Below, one piece after another: positions 1 to 5,618 of a stretch of 5,802 nt of DNA (its first letter is position 1; every line of letters begins with the position of its first letter). Under the pieces are notes generated by a model. It was not told the DNA's origin and did no database searches. It saw only the letters and a list, made by a program, of their open reading frames with translations. Both the position numbers and the translations under genes were made by a program. The stretch lies in assembly GCA_964559535.1 (NCBI GenBank), contig CAZLIC010000146.1:1-5802 (forward strand). Reading direction: 5' to 3'. The stretch comes from CAZLIC01 sp964559535 (GTDB lineage: Bacteria > Pseudomonadota > Alphaproteobacteria > Rhodobacterales > Rhodobacteraceae).

Positions 1-690
1 GCCTCGCTGACAACCGAGGGGTTGAAATTCGCCCCCCACGCCCGCGTCCTGCGCCACGCGATGGAAGAGGCGCGCCGCTCCGTCACCCCCACCGGCACCG
101 CCGCCCTGTCGCTGCGCATCGGTATCCAGAACGACCTTGCCGCGGGGCGCCTGGGCGACTGGGTGATGGGGTTCCGCAAGGCCATGCCCGACGTCGCCTT
201 CTACATCGAGCCCGACTATTCCGCGCAGATGTGCCGCGACCTGTCGGCCGGCGTGCTGGACTTTGCCGTGCTCTACACCCCCCACGCCGACCCCGACCTG
301 CATTTCACCTCGCTGGGCGAAATCCGCCACCGGCTGGTGTCCTCCGACGGCGACAGGCTGTCGGCGCTGCCCCCGAACCGGATGATCCGGGCGAACTATT
401 CCCTCGCCCTGGCCACCGCACAGGCCCAGGCCATCCCGTTGATGGCCGAAGCGCCGCTGGCCGCGGGCCAGGCCGCCGCCGTGGCCGCCCTGCTCGACCG
501 TCTGGGCGGCAGCGCCTACCTGCCCGACCATGCCGCCGCCGCACTGCTCACCACCGGCAGGTTCCAGCGCGTGGCCGATGCCCCGCCCATCGGCCAGCCG
601 GTCTTCGCCGCCGTTCCCTTGCGCCACCGCACCACCCAACGCCACCGCGCCCTTCTGGCGGTGGTGCAGGCGCAGATGCCGCGCGGCTGA
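1..690 (+). CDS. LysR-family transcriptional regulator, 3' part (5' truncated by window edge)
   Basis: The reading frame is open from base 1 to the TGA at 688-690, giving 229 residues, so the true start lies before the window. The first residues (ASLTTEG followed by LKFAPHARVL) match the end of the LysR winged helix-turn-helix (the 'LT..G..f...a..vl' wing) and the start of the linker helix. The effector-binding domain begins near residue 36 at LSLRIGIQND and continues to the C-terminus. It has the family's alternating alpha/beta pattern, including the segment AGVLDFAVLYTP, typical of the 'G.lD.ai' strand. LysR proteins are cytoplasmic tetrameric regulators that usually respond to a small molecule. 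Neither the ligand nor the target can be read from this sequence. The gene converges on hutC and is not in either hut transcription unit, so a role in histidine use is only possible. The family call is firm; the specific identity is unknown. Confidence 0.88.
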   Translation, partial: ASLTTEGLKFAPHARVLRHAMEEARRSVTPTGTAALSLRIGIQNDLAAGRLGDWVMGFRKAMPDVAFYIEPDYSAQMCRDLSAGVLDFAVLYTPHADPDLHFTSLGEIRHRLVSSDGDRLSALPPNRMIRANYSLALATAQAQAIPLMAEAPLAAGQAAAVAALLDRLGGSAYLPDHAAAALLTTGRFQRVADAPPIGQPVFAAVPLRHRTTQRHRALLAVVQAQMPRG

Positions 691-692
691 AT

Positions 693-704
693 ATGTCCAT
701 ACAT
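693..704. promoter_or_regulatory. Second, HutC-operator-like site (apparently orphan)
   Basis: The 12-mer ATGTCCATACAT differs at one base from ATGTCTATACAT at 2816-2827 in the hutI/hutF control region. The outer arms ATGT/ACAT are inverted repeats, but the centre is less symmetric than in the main site. It lies 2 bp after the LysR stop codon and about 68 bp beyond the 3' end of hutC, so no recognised gene starts next to it. By simple counting, a one-mismatch match to a given 12-mer is expected about 0.03 times in this window on both strands, and less for an AT-rich word in GC-rich DNA. HutC binding is inferred, not shown. Confidence 0.45.
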
Positions 705-727
705 TCGGGTGACCTTTGGGTACCCGA
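705..727. other. Weak inverted repeat between lysR and hutC 3' ends
   Basis: TCGGGT at 705-710 is complementary to ACCCGA at 722-727 across an 11-base loop. The loop side also contains the perfect palindrome GGGTACCC at 718-725. The position between two convergent genes would suit a bidirectional terminator. However, the stem is only 6 bp and no T-run follows on either strand, so intrinsic termination is doubtful. The repeat directly abuts the HutC-like 12-mer. Confidence 0.25.
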
Positions 728-771
728 GGGGAAGAAGCAGTGAACACGCAAGGACCACGGGCGGAACCGGG

Positions 772-1452
772 TCAGATCGCCGTCGTCATCCGATACCCCG
801 GCGCATGCAGCAACCGCACAAACGTCACCGGCCCCGCATCCGTCCGCGTCACCCGCTCCACCACGAACAGTGCCGCCTGCGGCGCGCAGCGCAGAACCTT
901 GGCCGCCTCGCCCGCCGGTTCGGCGGAGAACACGATCTCGCCTGTGGCATAGGGCACCGTCGTCAGCAGCCATTCGTTCACCGTGACCCGTGTCAGGTCG
1001 GGCAACATGCCCGGCACCGCCGACGGGTTCAGCCACCGCCGCTCCAGCGCAAAGGGCACATCATCTGCCATGTGCAGCGTCTCGATCCAGAACAGCGGCC
1101 CCGGCGGCAAGGGCGCCATGCGCGCCGCAACATCCGCAGGCGGTACCGCCTGCCGAAAGCCAAGGATCAGAAAGGAATGGGTTTTTCCCATCTCCTCCAC
1201 CTCGGACCGCAGCACCGGTATAGACAGCACCGCCCGCCGCGGTGCCCCTGCCGTCACCCGCGTCCCTGCCCGCCGCCTGCGCTCGACCAGCCCCGCCTCG
1301 GCCAGGTCCTGCAGCGCCCGGTTCACCGTCGCCCGCGCCACGCCATAGGCCGCCGCCAGCGCCTCTTCGCCCGGAATCAGCGCCCCCGGCACCCATTCCC
1401 GCGCCGCAATCCGGGCCCGCATGTCATCACGAATGGCCTCCCACCCGCTCAT
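772..1452 (-). CDS. hutC: HutC, GntR-family (HutC/UTRA) histidine-utilisation repressor
   Basis: This 226-residue protein has the two-domain layout of the HutC subfamily. Residues about 4-66 form a GntR winged helix-turn-helix: the segment from IPGEEALAAAYGV into ARATVNRALQDL (recognition helix about 38-50), then the wing ERRRRAGTRV. Residues about 74-222 form a UTRA effector domain, including FWIETLHMADDVPFALERRW and the closing RLLHAPGYRM. Length is close to the family norm of about 230-250. HutC of other proteobacteria represses hut operons and is released by urocanate; the same role is inferred here from the neighbours. The ATG overlaps the hutF stop as ATGA (1449-1452), and no strong ribosome-binding site precedes it, so translation is probably coupled to hutF. 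It should be transcribed from the hutF promoter, which carries the likely operator, implying autoregulation. Confidence 0.93.
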   Translation of the reverse strand: MSGWEAIRDDMRARIAAREWVPGALIPGEEALAAAYGVARATVNRALQDLAEAGLVERRRRAGTRVTAGAPRRAVLSIPVLRSEVEEMGKTHSFLILGFRQAVPPADVAARMAPLPPGPLFWIETLHMADDVPFALERRWLNPSAVPGMLPDLTRVTVNEWLLTTVPYATGEIVFSAEPAGEAAKVLRCAPQAALFVVERVTRTDAGPVTFVRLLHAPGYRMTTAI

Positions 1453-2789
1453 GCCACCAGCCGCGCCAGTGCTGCCCGGAACCCGGCTTCTGCGGCGTCA
1501 CGCGCAACATGCCGCCCCTCCTGCACGACATGTCGGCCCGCGCTCCACACATCGCGCACAACTGGCTGGCCGGACGCAAAAATCCAGGAATCCAACAGGG
1601 CATCTCCCCGCCGTTCCGCCAGCGCCAATGCGCCGCTATCCAGCGCCACCAGATCGGCCCACATCCCCGCCGCAATCGCCCCGGTCCGCCGCCCTGCGGC
1701 CCGCGCGCCCCCTGCCAGCGCAGCATCGAACAGGCTGCGCCCAACCGATTGCCCGGGGTCTGCCATCACGCCCCGGGCCTTTTGCGCAAGGCGCTGCGAA
1801 TACTCCAGAATCCGCAGCTCTTCTGCGAACGATATCATCACGTTGCTGTCGGTTCCCACGCCCAGCATGCCGCCCGCCGCTCGGAACCGCGCACCGTCGA
1901 ATATGCCGTCGCCCAGGTTCGCCTCGGTCACCGGGCACAGGCCCGCCACCGCGCCCGACCGTGCCAGACCCTCCGTTTCCGAAGGCTCCATTTGCGTCGC
2001 ATGGATCAGGCACCACCGCGCATCCGCACCATGGTCCAGCAGCCACTGCACCGGGCGGGCGCCCAGCGCAGCTTGCACTTCCGCAACCTCGGCCACCTGC
2101 TCGGCCGCGTGAATGTGTACCGGCGCCCCGGACCGCAATGATGCCACCTCGGCCATGGCGTCCGGCGGAACAGCCCGCAGCGAATGCGGCGCCACGCCCA
2201 GCACCGCGTCCGTCGGCAATCCACGAACGGCGTCAAGAAGCTTGGCGAAACCACCAGGATCGTTGCCAAATCGAAGCTGCCCGCCTGACATGGCCCGACC
2301 ATCGCACCCGCCCTGCATGTACAGAACCGGCAGCAGCGTCAGGCCCAGCCCGGCTGTGGCCGCAGCCGCGACCACACGGTTCGCCATCATGGCGAGGTCG
2401 CCATAGGCCGTACCGTCCGCCGCATGGTGCAAATAGTGAAATTCGCACACGGCCCCATATCCGGCCTCCGCCATCTCCACCATGGCCAGCGTCGCCACGG
2501 CCTCCACATCCTCGGGCGTCATGCGGGCCAGACAGTCATACATCCGCGCCCGCCAGGTCCAGAAGCTGTCTGTCCCCGGCCCCCGCCGCTCGGTCAGTCC
2601 CGCCATGGCCCGCTGGAACGTGTGCGAATGCAGGTTCACCGGCGCCGGCAGCAGACACCCCACGCGCATGCCCTGCGGTGCGGTCTTCGCTTCGGCCCCC
2701 ACAATCAACCCGGCTTCAACCGTCACCGTCACATGATCCGCCCACCCCCCGGGCAGCAGCGCGGTTTCCGCCCAGATCGCCTCGCGCAT
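1449..2789 (-). CDS. hutF: HutF, formimidoylglutamate deiminase
   Basis: This 446-residue cytoplasmic enzyme of the amidohydrolase superfamily hydrolyses N-formimino-L-glutamate to N-formyl-L-glutamate and ammonia, step four of the five-step histidine route. The metal-binding pattern is complete: H54 and H56 (VNLHSHTFQR), the HxH-E region H225-I-H227-A-A-E230, H263 (LIHATQ) and D314 (GVGTDSNV). The stretch H54-RAMAGLTERRG and the later FWTWRARMYDCLARMTPEDVE (split around residues 76-95) are typical of HutF and unlike guanine or cytosine deaminases. PHSLRAVP near residues 201-208 matches the substrate-binding His/Ser/Arg region. Length fits the family (about 450). The ATG at 2787-2789 is preceded on the minus strand by GAGGA (2796-2800), 6 bases away. 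It heads a leftward unit with hutC and diverges from hutI across 64 bp. Its presence implies HutG (N-formylglutamate deformylase) rather than a one-step HutG formimidoylglutamase. Confidence 0.95.
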   Translation of the reverse strand: MREAIWAETALLPGGWADHVTVTVEAGLIVGAEAKTAPQGMRVGCLLPAPVNLHSHTFQRAMAGLTERRGPGTDSFWTWRARMYDCLARMTPEDVEAVATLAMVEMAEAGYGAVCEFHYLHHAADGTAYGDLAMMANRVVAAAATAGLGLTLLPVLYMQGGCDGRAMSGGQLRFGNDPGGFAKLLDAVRGLPTDAVLGVAPHSLRAVPPDAMAEVASLRSGAPVHIHAAEQVAEVAEVQAALGARPVQWLLDHGADARWCLIHATQMEPSETEGLARSGAVAGLCPVTEANLGDGIFDGARFRAAGGMLGVGTDSNVMISFAEELRILEYSQRLAQKARGVMADPGQSVGRSLFDAALAGGARAAGRRTGAIAAGMWADLVALDSGALALAERRGDALLDSWIFASGQPVVRDVWSAGRHVVQEGRHVARDAAEAGFRAALARLVA

Positions 2790-2795
2790 CGGTTT

Positions 2796-2800
2796 TCCTC
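2796..2800 (-). promoter_or_regulatory. Ribosome-binding site of hutF
   Basis: On the minus strand GAGGA lies 6 bases before the ATG at 2789-2787. It supports this start, which gives a protein of normal HutF length. Confidence 0.7.
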
Positions 2801-2812
2801 ATTGACGCGGAT

Positions 2813-2818
2813 ATTATG
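2813..2818 (-). promoter_or_regulatory. Possible -10 box of the hutFC promoter
   Basis: On the minus strand this reads CATAAT, five of six bases of the -10 consensus, and it overlaps the left edge of the HutC operator. No convincing -35 box lies 16-18 bp upstream (about 2834-2842). The promoter would therefore be weak or not typical sigma-70. The implied leader to the hutF ATG is about 17 bases. Confidence 0.35.
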
Positions 2819-2828
2819 TCTATACATA
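2815..2828. promoter_or_regulatory. HutC operator in the divergent hutF-hutI control region
   Basis: TATGTCTATACATA is a near-perfect inverted repeat: 12 of 14 positions are symmetric, with arms TATGT and ACATA. It resembles the TGTATA-GACA and TGTATATACA type palindromes reported for HutC-family repressors. It is an AT-rich island in GC-rich DNA, centred between two divergent hut units, and overlaps candidate -10 boxes on both strands. One site could thus shut off hutI-hutH-hutU and hutF-hutC together, with release by urocanate. The repeat is seen directly; HutC as binder is inferred from context. Confidence 0.72.
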
Positions 2829-2842
2829 TTACATGCAGACTT

Positions 2843-2847
2843 GGGGA
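2843..2847 (+). promoter_or_regulatory. Ribosome-binding site deciding the hutI start
   Basis: GGGGA lies 6 bases before the ATG at 2854. The in-frame ATG at 2833 has no such site, overlaps or precedes the inferred transcription start, and would add seven residues (MQTWGCP) not expected in HutI. The 2854 start is preferred. Confidence 0.65.
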
Positions 2848-2853
2848 TGTCCA

Positions 2854-4044
2854 ATGATTCTGGTGAACGCCACCCTCGCCTGCATGACCGGCTCCGGTTA
2901 CGGCCTGATCCGCCATGGCGCCGTCGTGATGGAGAGTGACCGAATCGCCTGGACAGGCCCCGAGACCGACGTGAAGGCAGACCATGAAGCCATTGATCTG
3001 CAGGGAAGACTTGTCACCCCTGCACTGATTGACTGTCACACCCACCTGATCCATGCGGGTTCGCGCGCGGCCGAGTTCGAGGCCCGCCTGAACGGCGCCA
3101 CCTATGCCGAGATCGCGGCGCAGGGCGGGGGCATCCTCTCCACCGTCCGTGCCACCCGGGAGGCCAGCGAGGACGATCTGGCGAATCTCGCAACCCCCCG
3201 GATTCGTGCGATGATTTCAGGTGGTACCGGCACGGTGGAGATCAAGTCGGGCTACGGACTGAGCATGGACGACGAGTTGAAGATACTCCGCGCCGCCCGC
3301 CGCGTGGGCCGCGACCACCCGGTCCGCGTCACCGTCACGCACTTGGCGGCCCACGCCATCCCCCCGGAATACAAGGGAAATCCCGATGGTTACATCGATG
3401 GGGTCGCAGTCCCCTCGCTGCACGCGGCTGCCGACGAAGGCCTGATCGACGCGGTGGACGCCTTCTGCGAGACCATCGCCTTCACACCCGCCCAGGTCGA
3501 CCGACTGTTCACGGCAGCCCGATCCCGCGGCCTTCCGGTCAAGCTGCACGCCGAACAACTGTCGAACCAGCAGGGTGCGGCGCTGGCCGCCCGGCACGGC
3601 GCGTTGTCGGCCGATCACCTTGAATTCCTTGACGAATCCGGCGCTGGCGCGATGGCCGCGGCAGGCTCCGTCGCCGTCATGTTGCCGGGTGCCTTCTATA
3701 CCCTGCGCGAAACCCGGGTTCCGCCCATAGACGCATTGCGCCGCTCTGGTGTGCCAATCGCCGTTGCAACCGACTTCAACCCGGGTTCCTCTCCCATGCT
3801 GTCGCTGACGCTTGCCATGAACATGGCCTGCACCCTGTTCCGCCTGACGCCGGAAGAAGCCTTGCGCGGCACGACCGTGAACGCCGCCCGCGCGCTGGGC
3901 CTGCGTGACCGCGGGCAGATCGCCCCCGGTCTCTTGGCCGACCTTGCAGTGTGGGACACCGACCACCCCGCCGACCTGTCCTATCGCATCGGCGCCACGC
4001 CGCTGCACGCCCGCATCTTTGGAGGCCGCTTTGGAGACGCTTGA
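2854..4044 (+). CDS. hutI: HutI, imidazolonepropionase
   Basis: This 396-residue cytoplasmic metal-dependent amidohydrolase hydrolyses 4-imidazolone-5-propionate to N-formimino-L-glutamate, step three of histidine breakdown. Metal ligands are visible as H62 and H64 in DCHTHL, H232 in KLHAEQ and D307 in ATDFNPGSS. E234 in KLHAEQ and H255 in SADHLE complete the usual active-site set. The substrate-binding segment GSRAAEFEARLNG (69-81, with the conserved Arg 71), KSGYGLSMDDELK (131-143) and HAIPPEY (167-173) are hallmarks of HutI. Length is typical (about 400-420). The start at 2854 is chosen over an in-frame ATG at 2833 because GGGGA sits 6 bases upstream and the product then begins MILVNATL. 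It is the first gene of the rightward unit and overlaps the start of hutH by 14 bp. Confidence 0.96.
   Translation: MILVNATLACMTGSGYGLIRHGAVVMESDRIAWTGPETDVKADHEAIDLQGRLVTPALIDCHTHLIHAGSRAAEFEARLNGATYAEIAAQGGGILSTVRATREASEDDLANLATPRIRAMISGGTGTVEIKSGYGLSMDDELKILRAARRVGRDHPVRVTVTHLAAHAIPPEYKGNPDGYIDGVAVPSLHAAADEGLIDAVDAFCETIAFTPAQVDRLFTAARSRGLPVKLHAEQLSNQQGAALAARHGALSADHLEFLDESGAGAMAAAGSVAVMLPGAFYTLRETRVPPIDALRRSGVPIAVATDFNPGSSPMLSLTLAMNMACTLFRLTPEEALRGTTVNAARALGLRDRGQIAPGLLADLAVWDTDHPADLSYRIGATPLHARIFGGRFGDA
4021..4025 (+). promoter_or_regulatory. Ribosome-binding site deciding the hutH TTG start
   Basis: GGAGG, a full match to the Shine-Dalgarno core, lies inside the end of hutI, 5 bases before the TTG at 4031. 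No ATG or GTG exists near this point in the hutH frame. Confidence 0.72.
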
Positions 4045-5554
4045 CCCCGGCCAGACGAAACTTGCACAGATCGAACGGCTATGGCGCAGTGGCGCTCCGG
4101 CTTGCCTGTCACCGGCCGCACGACCCGCTGTCGATGCGGCGGCGGCAAGGGTCGCTGCGGCAGCGGCCGGCGGCGCCCCCGTCTATGGCGTGAACACAGG
4201 CTTCGGCAAGCTTGCAAGCATGAAGATCGCCCCGCAGGATACTGCAAAACTTCAACAAAATCTGATACTTTCGCATTGCGCCGGGGTCGGCCCGGCAATC
4301 CCCGGCGACGTCACCCGCCTGATGATGGCGCTGAAGCTCTTGTCGCTGGGCCGGGGTGCCAGTGGCGTGCGGTGGGATATCATCGCGCAACTGGAAGCCA
4401 TGCTGGAGCATCACGTTACGCCTGTGATCCCGGCGCAGGGCTCGGTCGGCGCCAGCGGTGACCTTGCCCCCCTCGCGCACATGACAGCCGTGATGATCGG
4501 CCACGGCATGGCCGAACACGGGGGCGTTCTGAAGTCTGGCGCGCAGGCCCTTGCGGATGCAGGACTTTCTCCTGTCACGCTGGGCCCGAAGGAAGGCCTT
4601 GCCCTGATCAACGGAACGCAGTTTTCCACCGCATTCGCCCTCGTCGGGCTGTTCCGGGCCTGGGCGGCCGCGCAGGCGGCGCTGGTCGTATCGGCCCTGT
4701 CCACCGATGCGATCATGGGGTCGACGGCACCCTTGCACGAACAGATCCATGCGCTGCGCGGCCATGTCGGCCAGATCGAAGCCGCTGCGCAGATGCGCGC
4801 GCTTCTGGACGGCAGCGAAATCCGCGAAAGCCATCGTGAAGGCGACACGCGGGTGCAAGACCCGTATTGCATCCGCTGTCAGCCGCAGGTCACCGGCGCG
4901 GCGATCGACGTGCTGCGCATGGCCGCGCGGACGCTGGAGACCGAGGCGAATGCCGCCACCGACAATCCGCTGGTGCTGCCCGATGGCATCGTGTCGGGCG
5001 GCAACTTTCACGCCGAACCCGTGGGTTTTGCCGCCGACATGATGGCCCTGGCCGTTGCCGAAATCGGTGCCATTGCGCAGCGCCGCGTGGCGCTGATGGT
5101 GGACCCCACGCTGAGTTTCGACCTTCCGCCATTCCTGACGCCGAACCCCGGACTGAATTCGGGCCTGATGATCGCCGAGGTCACGACTGCCGCATTGATG
5201 AGCGAGAACAAGCATCTGGCGCATCCGACCGTCACCGATTCCACCCCCACCTCGGCCAACCAGGAAGACCACGTCAGCATGGCCGCCCACGGTGCGCGCC
5301 GCCTGACGGCGATGGTTGACAACCTTAACGTCATCATCGGGGTCGAGGCGATGTGTGCCGCACAGGGCGTGGAACACCGCGCGCCGCTGCAGACCTCGGT
5401 GCCGCTTCAGCGCGTCATTGCACGGTTGCGCGCCGATATCCCCGCATTGACGGACGACCGCTTCATCGCCCCCGACCTTGCCGCCGCCGCCCGCCTGGTC
5501 GACAGCGGTGCGCTGGTTGCCGCTTGCGGCCTTCCGCCCCTTCTTCTTGGCTGA
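4031..5554 (+). CDS. hutH: HutH, histidine ammonia-lyase (histidase), TTG start
   Basis: HutH releases ammonia from L-histidine to give trans-urocanate, the first step of the pathway and the source of the inducer. From the TTG the protein has 507 residues, close to the roughly 510 of known histidases. The triad Ala141-Ser142-Gly143 in GSVGASGDLAPL forms the self-made MIO electrophile. Other active-site residues are Y52 (VYGVNTGFGK), H82 (SHCAGVG), N194 (LINGTQ), Y279 and R282 (QDPYCIRCQPQ), F326 (GGNFHAEP) and E412 (QEDHVSM). They correspond, with small offsets, to the residues defined in Pseudomonas putida HutH. The start is set by GGAGG 5 bases upstream and by the expected N-terminus (M)ETLDPGQTKLAQIE. 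The same frame is open upstream to a GTG at 3905, but that stretch is antiparallel in style to HutI and not histidase-like. It overlaps hutI by 14 bp, which suggests translational coupling, and is homotetrameric in known relatives. Confidence 0.95.
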   Translation: METLDPGQTKLAQIERLWRSGAPACLSPAARPAVDAAAARVAAAAAGGAPVYGVNTGFGKLASMKIAPQDTAKLQQNLILSHCAGVGPAIPGDVTRLMMALKLLSLGRGASGVRWDIIAQLEAMLEHHVTPVIPAQGSVGASGDLAPLAHMTAVMIGHGMAEHGGVLKSGAQALADAGLSPVTLGPKEGLALINGTQFSTAFALVGLFRAWAAAQAALVVSALSTDAIMGSTAPLHEQIHALRGHVGQIEAAAQMRALLDGSEIRESHREGDTRVQDPYCIRCQPQVTGAAIDVLRMAARTLETEANAATDNPLVLPDGIVSGGNFHAEPVGFAADMMALAVAEIGAIAQRRVALMVDPTLSFDLPPFLTPNPGLNSGLMIAEVTTAALMSENKHLAHPTVTDSTPTSANQEDHVSMAAHGARRLTAMVDNLNVIIGVEAMCAAQGVEHRAPLQTSVPLQRVIARLRADIPALTDDRFIAPDLAAAARLVDSGALVAACGLPPLLLG

Positions 5555-5566
5555 AACATCCAGCGG

Positions 5567-5596
5567 GGGGCCGGGGGCGCGAAGCCCCCGGCGCCC
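5567..5596 (+). repeat. GC-rich hairpin between hutH and hutU
   Basis: GCCGGGGGC (5570-5578) pairs perfectly with GCCCCCGGC (5584-5592) around the 5-base loop GCGAA. GGG (5567-5569) can extend the stem with CCC (5594-5596) past one bulged G. It begins 13 bp after the hutH stop and ends 23 bp before hutU. No T-run follows, so it is not a standard terminator. It may stabilise the hutIH transcript, mark a processing site, or partly attenuate hutU. Similar G-run/C-run hairpins are common between genes in Rhodobacteraceae as I recall, so it may be a copy of a dispersed intergenic repeat. Confidence 0.6.
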
Positions 5597-5618
5597 TCTG
5601 CCAGACCGGAGCCCCGAC

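Larger units (their letters stand above)
2802..2830 (+). promoter_or_regulatory. Probable hutIHU promoter
   Basis: TTGACG at 2802-2807 matches five of six bases of the sigma-70 -35 consensus. CATATT at 2825-2830 follows with 17 bp spacing and matches four of six bases of the -10 consensus. The HutC operator at 2816-2827 lies in the spacer and runs into the -10 box, so bound repressor would block polymerase. Transcription would begin near 2837, giving a leader of about 17 bases before the hutI start at 2854. Inferred from sequence only. Confidence 0.55.

Noticed and set aside
705..727. Calling this inverted repeat a rho-independent terminator
   Set aside because: The stem is short and no T-run follows on either strand, so it is kept only as a weak inverted repeat.
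2314..2321. Palindromic TGTACA-containing sequence inside hutF as another HutC site
   Set aside because: It lacks the ATGT-4-ACAT arm spacing of the main operator and lies within coding sequence.
2833..2853. Alternative hutI start at ATG 2833
   Set aside because: It has no good ribosome-binding site, lies at or before the inferred transcription start, and adds seven residues not expected in the family.
709..2857. Several long plus-strand open frames (about 300-480 codons) across this region
   Set aside because: They lie antisense to hutC and hutF, are rich in Pro, Arg, Ala and Ser with no recognisable domain, and are the usual by-product of GC-rich coding DNA.
3217..4008. A 263-codon minus-strand open frame
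   Set aside because: It is antisense to hutI and has no recognisable domain, while hutI is complete with its metal ligands.
3905..4030. Upstream extension of hutH to GTG 3905
   Set aside because: It would make HutH 549 residues, adding 42 residues encoded inside hutI in another frame and unlike histidase; TTG 4031 has the ribosome-binding site.
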